From: Clostridia bacterium
GTDB taxonomy: Bacteria; Bacillota; Clostridia; Oscillospirales; CAG-272
NCBI GenBank assembly: GCA_900754175.1
Contig: CAAEBS010000077.1
Location: 1 to 7,875 of the forward strand
Direction of reading: 5' to 3'
Length of the DNA: 7,875 nucleotides
The translations under genes and the position numbers were made by a program. How positions within the stretch are numbered: the stretch's first letter is position 1; each line of letters starts with the position of its first letter. Positions 1 through 5,730 of this stretch are shown here, one piece after another. The notes beneath the pieces are model-generated. The model ran no database searches. It saw only the letters and a program-made list of their open reading frames with translations, and had not been told where the DNA came from.

Positions 1-641
<641 letters not shown>

Positions 642-671
642 TCTTAAAAATTCAAATACACAAAAGAAAGG

Positions 672-689
672 GTGCGACGCCAGCCGCAC
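672..689 (+). other. Small hairpin between fumC and the malic enzyme gene
   Basis: The perfect 5-bp inverted repeat GTGCG (672-676) and CGCAC (685-689), with an 8-nt loop, ends 10 nt before the malic enzyme ATG. It has no T-tract, so it does not look like a terminator. It sits where a ribosome would bind and could lower initiation. It is short enough to be chance. Confidence 0.3.
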
Positions 690-699
690 GGAAACAGAA

Positions 700-1881
700 A
701 TGGATATCAGACAGGAATCCCTGCAAAAGCACTACGAATGGAACGGAAAGATCGAGGTCGTTTCCCGTTGCCGTATCGAGGACCGGCACGACCTCTCGCT
801 CGCCTATACCCCCGGCGTTGCCGAGCCGTGCCTGGAAATTCAGCGGCATCCGGAAAAATCCTTTGAGTTGACCCGCCGCAACAACCTCGTGGCGGTAATC
901 ACCGACGGAACGGCGATACTGGGACTGGGCGACATCGGACCCGAAGCGGGGATGCCGGTCATGGAGGGCAAATGCGCTCTTTTCAAGGAATTTGCCGACG
1001 TGGACGCCTTTCCGCTCTGCATCCGCTCCAAGGACACCGACGAACTGGTGCGCACCATTTATCTGCTCAGCGGAAGCTTTGGCGGCATCAATCTGGAGGA
1101 TATCAGCGCTCCCCGCTGTTTCGAGATCGAGCGGCGGTTGCAGGAGATCTGCGACATTCCGGTTTTTCACGACGATCAGCACGGAACCGCTATCGTGGTG
1201 GCGGCGGCGCTTGTCAACGCCCTGCGGGTGGTAAAAAAGGAAATCGGTGACGTGCGGGTGGTCATCAACGGCGCCGGCTCCGCCGGCTGTGCCATCGGCA
1301 AGCACCTGCTTGCCCTCGGTGTAAAGAATCTGACCATGGTGGACCGCTTCGGCATCATCAGCCGTGACATGGAGGGACTGCACCCGGGTCATGCGGAGAT
1401 CGCCGCCCTGACCAATCCCGATTGCCGGCACGGCTCGCTTGCCGATGCCATGAAGGGCGCCGACGTCTTTATCGGCGTTTCCGCCCCCGGCGTGGTCAGC
1501 GAAGAAATGGTCGCCTCCATGGCGCACGATGCGATCGTGTTCCCCATGGCAAACCCCACCCCGGAGATCATGCCGGATCTTGCCCTGCGTGCGGGCGCAA
1601 GAGTCGTGGGCACCGGTCGCTCGGACTTTCCCAATCAGATCAACAACGTCCTTGCCTTTCCCGGCATCTTCCGGGGAGCGCTGGACTGCCGTGCCTCGTG
1701 TATCAACGATGAAATGAAGGTCGCCGCCACCCGGGCGCTTGCCGACCTTATCCCCGCAGAAGAGCTGTGCGAAGAATGTATCATCCCGCCGGCACTTGAC
1801 AAACGGGTGGCAAAAAACATTGCCGCCGCCGTCATCGAAGCCGCACGCAGAACCGGCGTTGCCCGCATCTGCAATCCGTAA
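700..1881 (+). CDS. NAD-dependent malic enzyme (oxaloacetate-decarboxylating malate dehydrogenase)
   Basis: This enzyme oxidatively decarboxylates malate to pyruvate and CO2 in the cytoplasm, reducing NAD(P). The 393-residue product has the usual length of the short bacterial form. The N-terminal catalytic domain shows YTPGVA (Tyr36), GLGDIGPEAGMPVMEGK (ending in Lys91), EDISAPRCFEIE (metal-binding acidic pair 133-134) and FHDDQHGTA (157-163). The C-terminal Rossmann domain has NGAGSAG at 190-196, then MVDRFG with Asp215 at the end of the second strand, which favours NAD over NADP. MANPTPE and SDFPNQINNVLAFPG follow. ATG 700 is chosen because the family homology starts there; the frame is also open upstream, with another ATG at 607 inside fumC. 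The ribosome site is poor, with no clear AGGAGG within 15 nt. It lies 58 nt after the fumarase, with which it would form a fumarate-to-pyruvate route. A phosphotransacetylase fusion domain is absent. Confidence 0.95.
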   Translation: MDIRQESLQKHYEWNGKIEVVSRCRIEDRHDLSLAYTPGVAEPCLEIQRHPEKSFELTRRNNLVAVITDGTAILGLGDIGPEAGMPVMEGKCALFKEFADVDAFPLCIRSKDTDELVRTIYLLSGSFGGINLEDISAPRCFEIERRLQEICDIPVFHDDQHGTAIVVAAALVNALRVVKKEIGDVRVVINGAGSAGCAIGKHLLALGVKNLTMVDRFGIISRDMEGLHPGHAEIAALTNPDCRHGSLADAMKGADVFIGVSAPGVVSEEMVASMAHDAIVFPMANPTPEIMPDLALRAGARVVGTGRSDFPNQINNVLAFPGIFRGALDCRASCINDEMKVAATRALADLIPAEELCEECIIPPALDKRVAKNIAAAVIEAARRTGVARICNP

Positions 1882-1908
1882 TCAAAATCCAAAGGAGATA
1901 TATAAAAA

Positions 1909-2619
1909 ATGCTGAACTATCAGGAAATCGACGAAAGCTACCCCTGGAAAGCCGAGCTTCACGCTCACACCTCCCCCTGCAGTGCCTGCAGCCGGATACC
2001 GGCGGCAGACCTTGTGGCGGATTACCTGAAATACGGTTGCTCTGCCCTGACCATTACCAACCACCTCAATCCGACCTGGGTAGACGACAACCCCAAGGAA
2101 CGGGCAAAGGAATATCTTGCCGACTATGAAGTGGCAAAAGAGGCGGCGGAGGGGACCTCTATGAACGTCCTGCTTGGCGTGGAGATCCGCTTTACCGAAA
2201 ACGTAAACGACTACCTGATTTACGGGGTGGACCCCGACGACATAGAATTTTTTATTTCGCTGATTCCCTATGGTATCGAAAATTTCTATAAGGAAGCAAA
2301 AACCGACCGGAACCTGATTCTCCAGGCACATCCGTTCCGCAAGGATATGATCCTCGCCCCCCTCGATTCGCTGGACGGCATCGAGGTCATGAATATGCAC
2401 CCCGGTCAGAATTCCGCCGTCGGCATCGCCGCACGCTACGCAAGCGAGCATCATCTGATTATCAGCGGCGGCAGTGACACCCACACCACCAACCGGGAAG
2501 CGGTCTGCCTTCTGCGGACCAGACATCAGCTGAAAGATTCCTTTGAGATTGCCGAGGTCCTGAAAAAGAAAGACTTTCTCTTTGACCTTTCCGGCAACCT
2601 CATGATCCCGCAACCCTGA
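1909..2619 (+). CDS. PHP-domain metal-dependent phosphoesterase family protein
   Basis: This 236-residue soluble protein is a stand-alone PHP (polymerase and histidinol phosphatase) domain, a distorted TIM barrel that binds two or three metals and usually hydrolyses phosphoesters. The PHP motifs appear in order: HAH at residues 18-20, TITNH at 48-52, VEIRF with Glu92, QAHP with His141, and SDTH with Asp190 and His192. All expected metal-binding histidines and acids of the core are present. The second motif reads TNH where TDH is usual, and the residues after the first motif are SPCSACS. No polymerase, signal peptide or membrane segment is seen. The ATG is fixed by AAAGGAG at 1891-1897, 11 nt upstream, and the gene starts 27 nt after the malic enzyme. 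The substrate is unknown. Nucleotides, small phosphates and phospho-amino acids are all possible, and nothing here decides between them. Confidence 0.88.
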   Translation: MLNYQEIDESYPWKAELHAHTSPCSACSRIPAADLVADYLKYGCSALTITNHLNPTWVDDNPKERAKEYLADYEVAKEAAEGTSMNVLLGVEIRFTENVNDYLIYGVDPDDIEFFISLIPYGIENFYKEAKTDRNLILQAHPFRKDMILAPLDSLDGIEVMNMHPGQNSAVGIAARYASEHHLIISGGSDTHTTNREAVCLLRTRHQLKDSFEIAEVLKKKDFLFDLSGNLMIPQP

Positions 2620-2638
2620 AAACCGAAAGGAGACTATC

Positions 2639-2899
2639 ATGGCAAAGACCTATTACTGGGAGATCCCCGAGGACGAAACGCTCCACAAGGTAGCGCTTAC
2701 CTGCTCCCCCCTGACCGGAAAAGCCATTATCACCATCGACGGCACCGAGTTCAACATCAGCGTCCGTCCCCTGACTCTGCGGGGAACGCAGCAGATGTTC
2801 CGCCTCGGCGAAATGCCCGCCATGCTGAACTTTCCGAAATCCGGTGCCCCCGAGATTCTTCTGGACGGCAAGCCGGTGCCCTGCTCCAAAAAAGCATGA
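2639..2899 (+). CDS. Small protein of unknown function, possible single FAIM1-like beta repeat
   Basis: The gene encodes 86 residues with AAAGGAG (2626-2632) 6 nt before the ATG. Its stop overlaps the regulator's start in an ATGA (2896-2899), so the two are probably translationally coupled. There is no signal peptide or membrane segment, and the pattern of alternating hydrophobic residues suggests an all-beta fold. From memory it lines up with the first half of animal FAIM1: HKVALTCSPLTGKAIITIDG resembles the FAIM1 stretch around HKIEF...GKRVVYVDG. The later G, A and N positions and a closing LLDGKPV resemble FAIM1's LEINGKSL. FAIM1 has two such repeats; this protein would have one. The similarity is visual and not proven by a search. 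The coding evidence (RBS, spacing, overlap) is strong and the function is unassigned. A modulator of the two-component system is conceivable from position alone. Confidence 0.8.
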   Translation: MAKTYYWEIPEDETLHKVALTCSPLTGKAIITIDGTEFNISVRPLTLRGTQQMFRLGEMPAMLNFPKSGAPEILLDGKPVPCSKKA

Positions 2900-3570
2900 C
2901 CTACCGGATTCTTGTCGTAGAAGATGACCCCGGCATTGCCGGGGCTATCTGCCGTCAGGCGGAAACGTGGGGACTTTCCGCACGGTGCGTGCAGAATTTC
3001 CGGTGCGTGACGGCGGAATTCGCCGAATTTTCCCCGCACCTCGTGCTGATGGATATTTCCCTGCCGTTTTTCAACGGCTATCACTGGTGTTCGGAGATCC
3101 GCCGAGTGTCCAACGTTCCCATTCTCTTTCTTTCCTCCGCCTCGGATAACCTGAATATGGTCATGGCAATGGACATGGGAGCCGACGACTTCATCGCCAA
3201 ACCGGTTGACGCAAGCGTTCTGATCGCCAAGATCCGTGCGCTCCTGCGCCGGAGCTACGATTTCGCCGCCACCGCTCCGATTCTGGAGCACCGTGGCGCC
3301 ATGCTCTCCACGGGAGACAACACGCTCTGCTTCGGCGAGCATAAGCTGGAGCTTACCAAAAACGAATACCGGATCCTGCTGACCCTGATGGAAAACAAGG
3401 GCAGTGTGGTCAGCCGGGAAAGACTGATGGAGCGCCTGTGGGAGACCGACAGCTTCGTGGATGAAAATACCCTTTCGGTAAACGTGGGGCGCCTGCGCAA
3501 AAAGCTGGAGAGCATCGGGCTGTCCGGCTTTATCGAGACCCGCATCGGGGTCGGTTATATTCTGGCATAA
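2896..3570 (+). CDS. OmpR-family response regulator, BceR-like
   Basis: This is a two-domain transcription factor of 224 residues. The receiver domain (about 1-118) has the acidic pocket VVEDD (Glu9-Asp10-Asp11), phospho-acceptor Asp53 in LMDISLP, Ser81 in the switch position and Lys102 in AKPVD. The winged-helix DNA-binding domain (about 130-224) contains LTKNEYRILLTLMENKG, VSRERLMERLW, the recognition-helix region DENTLSVNVGRLRKKL and the closing wing IGVGYIL. The stretch DNLNMVMAMDMGADDFIAKP is typical of the BceR branch. It begins inside the previous gene (ATGA overlap) with no clear ribosome site of its own, which suggests translational coupling. The kinase follows 12 nt later. Its likely target is the inverted repeat at 4853-4872 upstream of the transporter genes, by analogy with Bce systems. 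Confidence 0.94.
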   Translation: MTYRILVVEDDPGIAGAICRQAETWGLSARCVQNFRCVTAEFAEFSPHLVLMDISLPFFNGYHWCSEIRRVSNVPILFLSSASDNLNMVMAMDMGADDFIAKPVDASVLIAKIRALLRRSYDFAATAPILEHRGAMLSTGDNTLCFGEHKLELTKNEYRILLTLMENKGSVVSRERLMERLWETDSFVDENTLSVNVGRLRKKLESIGLSGFIETRIGVGYILA

Positions 3571-3582
3571 GGAGGAAAAGTC

Positions 3583-4572
3583 ATGCTGTTCTGGCATTTT
3601 TTATGGCAAAAGCGCAGGACTTTTCTCTGCCTTATGCTTTTTTTCGTCATTTTTTTCGTCTCCTTTCTCCTTTATGATCTCCCCCTGGCGGCGGTCCTCT
3701 ACCCTACCGCCCTCTGCCTTGCCGTCGGGCTTCTTTTCCTTGCGGCAGACTTCATTCGCTTTTTCAAGCGCCACCGCCTGCTCTCCGCTTTTCCGGTGTC
3801 CCCCGACTTTCCGGCAGATCGTCTCCCGGCGCCGCAAAGCGTGGAGGAGACCGACTATCAGGCGCTTCTCTTCCGGCTGTCCGAGGAAAACCGGAAGCTT
3901 TTGTCGGACGCCGAACGCTCCCTGCACGATATGATGGACTACTACACGCTTTGGGTCCACCAGATCAAAACGCCGATTGCCGCCATGCGCCTGCAATTGC
4001 AGAGCGAGGACACGCCCGCCGCACGGGCACAGCTTTCCGAGCTGTTCCGCATTGAGCAGTACGTAGAAATGGTGCTGACTTATCTGCGCCTGGACTCCGA
4101 TGCGACCGACTATTGCTTTTCCGCCTGCGAGCTGGATTCGATCCTGCGCCGTTCCCTGCGGAAATATGCAGGCGAATTCATTCACCGCAAGCTGACCCTG
4201 AAATTCACCCCCACCGGAATGCTCGTCATCACCGACGAAAAGTGGCTGGCTTTCGTCGTGGAGCAGTTGCTTTCCAACGCCCTGAAATATACCCCCGCCG
4301 GCGGCGAGATCCGCATCTACAAAGAGGAACCGCTGACGCTCTGCATAGAGGACACCGGTATCGGAATCGCACCCGAGGATCTCCCCCGCATCTTTGAAAA
4401 AGGCTATACCGGGCAAAACGGCAGATGCGACCTGCGGGCAAGCGGCATCGGACTGTATCTGTGCCGCCGGATCTGCAAAAACCTCGGCGTGGATATCCGT
4501 GCGGAATCACACCCCGAGCAAGGCACCGTCATCCGCCTGAACCTCTCACAAAAAAAGTTCCTGCTGGAGTAG
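3583..4572 (+). CDS. Intramembrane-sensing histidine kinase, BceS-like
   Basis: This 329-residue membrane kinase would phosphorylate the adjacent regulator. Two membrane segments (about 13-31 and 36-56) are joined by only a few residues (YDLPL), so there is no extracellular sensor domain; such kinases take their signal from a partner transporter. The cytoplasmic part has the H-box VHQIKTPIAA with phospho-acceptor His126, the N-box SNALKYTP (Asn232), the G1 box DTGIGI (257-262), an F-box around FEKGYTG, and the G2 box ASGIGLYL. All catalytic elements look intact. The start is fixed by AAGGAGG (3569-3575), which overlaps the regulator's stop codon, 7 nt before the ATG. Length and architecture match BceS-type kinases. 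The transporter it presumably listens to is encoded after a 393-nt gap. Confidence 0.94.
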   Translation: MLFWHFLWQKRRTFLCLMLFFVIFFVSFLLYDLPLAAVLYPTALCLAVGLLFLAADFIRFFKRHRLLSAFPVSPDFPADRLPAPQSVEETDYQALLFRLSEENRKLLSDAERSLHDMMDYYTLWVHQIKTPIAAMRLQLQSEDTPAARAQLSELFRIEQYVEMVLTYLRLDSDATDYCFSACELDSILRRSLRKYAGEFIHRKLTLKFTPTGMLVITDEKWLAFVVEQLLSNALKYTPAGGEIRIYKEEPLTLCIEDTGIGIAPEDLPRIFEKGYTGQNGRCDLRASGIGLYLCRRICKNLGVDIRAESHPEQGTVIRLNLSQKKFLLE

Positions 4573-4599
4573 GTTTCGCCGCCTGCAGGCTGGCGAAAC
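4573..4599 (+). repeat. Strong hairpin directly after the kinase stop codon
   Basis: GTTTCGCC (4573-4580) pairs perfectly with GGCGAAAC (4592-4599), and the interior GCCTGCAGGC is itself palindromic. It starts at the first base after the TAG. What follows is A-rich (GAAGAAAAATC) and not a T-tract, so it is not a standard intrinsic terminator. It may protect the 3' end of the message, give weak termination, or be one block of the repeat mosaic that fills this gap. Confidence 0.5.
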
Positions 4600-4852
4600 G
4601 AAGAAAAATCATCCCCCCTTCCCCCTCCCGTGTCATCCTGAGCGGAGGGCGAAGCCCGGAGTCGAACCCGAAGGGCGACCGCAGGTCGGGATCTCCAATC
4701 GTCGAGCGCACAAACCCTGTGCTAATCCCCCGCAACGATAAAACCCCGGGTCAGCGATATCCTTACCCCTTGCTTCAAAGTCTTTTGAAAGGGGTCCGGG
4801 GAAAACTTTTCTCCAGAAAAGTTTTCCCCGCCTCCACCTCCCCCACACATAC
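4600..4852. repeat. Non-coding mosaic of probable dispersed palindromic repeats
   Basis: I see no credible gene here. A first block begins with TGTCATCCTGAGCGGAGGGC (4631-4650) and holds three small hairpins: GGGC/GCCC around GAA (4647-4657), CGACC/GGTCG around GCA (4676-4688) and GCACA/TGTGC (4708-4722). A second block (4766-4829) holds a bulged hairpin (CCCCT...AGGGG enclosing TTCAAA/TTTGAA) and a perfect 15-bp inverted repeat. From general experience, TGTCATCCTGAGCG-type strings and AAAGTTTTCCCC-type palindromes recur between genes in many bacterial genomes, particularly gut Clostridia. Only one copy of each is in this window, so dispersal is an inference. Confidence 0.5.
4798..4829. repeat. 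Perfect 15-bp inverted repeat
   Basis: GGGGAAAACTTTTCT at 4798-4812 is followed by CC and then its exact reverse complement at 4815-4829. As RNA it would form a stem of about 14 bp with a 4-nt loop on either strand. The + strand copy ends in CCCCGCC without a T-tract, so terminator function is doubtful. It stands beside a second hairpin at 4766-4794 and is probably part of the same repeat unit. Confidence 0.75.
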
Positions 4853-4872
4853 ATCTTACAAAAATGTAAGAT
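4853..4872. promoter_or_regulatory. Probable BceR-type operator (inverted repeat)
   Basis: ATCTTACA (4853-4860), AAAA (4861-4864) and TGTAAGAT (4865-4872) form a perfect 8-4-8 inverted repeat. Its core TTACA-AAAA-TGTAA matches the TnACA-N4-TGTAA box I recall for BceR-like regulators of Bacillus and relatives. It lies upstream of the -35 of the transporter promoter, the right side for an activator, and the window encodes a BceR-like regulator. The assignment combines sequence match and context; binding is not shown. Confidence 0.72.
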
Positions 4873-4884
4873 ATCCCCCCCGGA

Positions 4885-4911
4885 ATGTAAGACGATTCGA
4901 TTGTCTTGCAT
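4885..4911. promoter_or_regulatory. Second, imperfect inverted repeat overlapping the -35
   Basis: ATGTAAGAC (4885-4893) and GTCTTGCAT (4903-4911) are reverse complements at 8 of 9 positions, separated by GATTCGATT. The left arm repeats the right arm of the main operator (ATGTAAGA at 4864 and again at 4885), 21 bp apart or two helical turns. The right arm covers most of the -35 element. It may be a weaker second regulator site, and its spacer differs from the main site's 4 nt. Confidence 0.45.
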
Positions 4912-4929
4912 CTTTTTTTCTGGTAAAAT
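4901..4929 (+). promoter_or_regulatory. Promoter of the ABC transporter operon
   Basis: A -35-like TTGTCT (4901-4906) and a -10-like TAAAAT (4924-4929) are separated by exactly 17 nt. The -10 is preceded by TGG, giving an extended TGnTAAAAT. Transcription would start near 4936. The weak -35 fits an activator-dependent promoter. A strong AGGAGG (4951-4956) lies 9 nt before the ATG at 4966. Confidence 0.7.
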
Positions 4930-4965
4930 AACAGCAGAAACTCATCAGACAGGAGGATAATAAAC

Positions 4966-5730
4966 ATGAGTCTTTTGGAAGTCTCGGGGCTTAAAAAAAT
5001 ATACACCACCCGCCTGGGCGGGAACCAGGTAGAAGCCCTGCGAAACGTGAATTTTACCGTTGAAGAGGGCGAGTACATCGCCATTATGGGGGAGTCCGGT
5101 TCGGGCAAAACCACGCTTTTGAATATTCTTGCGGCGCTTGATACTCCGACCGCAGGCAGTGTGCGCCTGAACGGGCAGGATCTTTCCGGCATCCGGGAGG
5201 CAGACCGTTCCGCTTTCCGGCGTGACCACCTCGGTTTCGTCTTTCAGGAATTCAACCTGCTGGACACCTTTACCGTAGAGGACAACATTTATCTGCCCCT
5301 GGTGCTTGCCGGCGTGCGCTACGAGGAAATGAAAAAGCGCCTTACCCCCATTGCCGAACGGCTTGGCATCGTAGCGCTGCTGAAAAAGTACCCCTACGAG
5401 ATCTCCGGCGGTCAGAAACAGCGTGCCGCCGTGGCAAGAGCGCTAATCACCAATCCTCAGCTCATCCTTGCGGACGAGCCGACCGGCGCCCTCGACTCCC
5501 GTGCGACCGACGACCTGCTCCGCCTGTTTGCGGAGATCAACCACATGGGGCAGACCGTCCTCATGGTCACCCACTCGGTAGGGGCGGCAAGCCACGCCGG
5601 CAGAGTGCTTTTCATTAAGGACGGCGAGGTGTTCCACCAGCTCTACCGGGGTCACGCCACTACAAACGAGCAGATGTTCCAGCGCATTTCGGACACCCTG
5701 ACCATGCTGACGGCGGGAGGCAAGGAATGA
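4966..5730 (+). CDS. ABC transporter ATP-binding protein, BceA-like
   Basis: This is the cytoplasmic ATPase of a Bce-type (MacB-like) exporter or target-protection transporter, 254 residues, typical for the family. Motifs in order: Walker A GESGSGKT (42-49), Q-loop FVFQEFNLLD (Gln94), signature ISGGQKQR (146-153), Walker B LILADEP (166-172), D-loop GALDS and H-switch His203 in VTHS. FNLLDTFTVEDNIYLPL is typical of the LolD/MacB/BceA group, and the C-terminal tail resembles BceA ATPases. No key residue is missing. The start has AGGAGG 9 nt upstream and its own promoter with a probable BceR-type operator. Its TGA overlaps the permease ATG (ATGA, 5727-5730), indicating translational coupling into one complex. 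In known relatives the substrate is a peptide antibiotic that binds lipid II or undecaprenyl carriers; the exact ligand here is unknown. Confidence 0.95.
   Translation: MSLLEVSGLKKIYTTRLGGNQVEALRNVNFTVEEGEYIAIMGESGSGKTTLLNILAALDTPTAGSVRLNGQDLSGIREADRSAFRRDHLGFVFQEFNLLDTFTVEDNIYLPLVLAGVRYEEMKKRLTPIAERLGIVALLKKYPYEISGGQKQRAAVARALITNPQLILADEPTGALDSRATDDLLRLFAEINHMGQTVLMVTHSVGAASHAGRVLFIKDGEVFHQLYRGHATTNEQMFQRISDTLTMLTAGGKE

Noticed and set aside
652..1527. Open frame of about 291 residues on the minus strand, opposite the malic enzyme
   Set aside because: It is antisense to a fully motif-supported enzyme, shows no domain and has the composition of a shadow frame in GC-rich coding DNA.
4573..4620. 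Intrinsic terminator after the kinase gene
   Set aside because: The stem is strong, but the bases after it are A-rich and C-rich with no T-tract on the + strand, so termination is unproven; it is listed as a hairpin instead.
4655..4671. Minus-strand resemblance to a tRNA T-arm (GGGTTCGACTCC)
   Set aside because: Only the T-loop-like string is present. No acceptor stem, D-arm or anticodon arm can be built around it, and the sequence belongs to the repeat block.
4425..4931. Plus-strand open frame running from the kinase gene into the intergenic region
   Set aside because: It starts inside the kinase in another frame and continues through palindromic repeats and the promoter. The protein is Pro/Arg/Ser-rich without domains.
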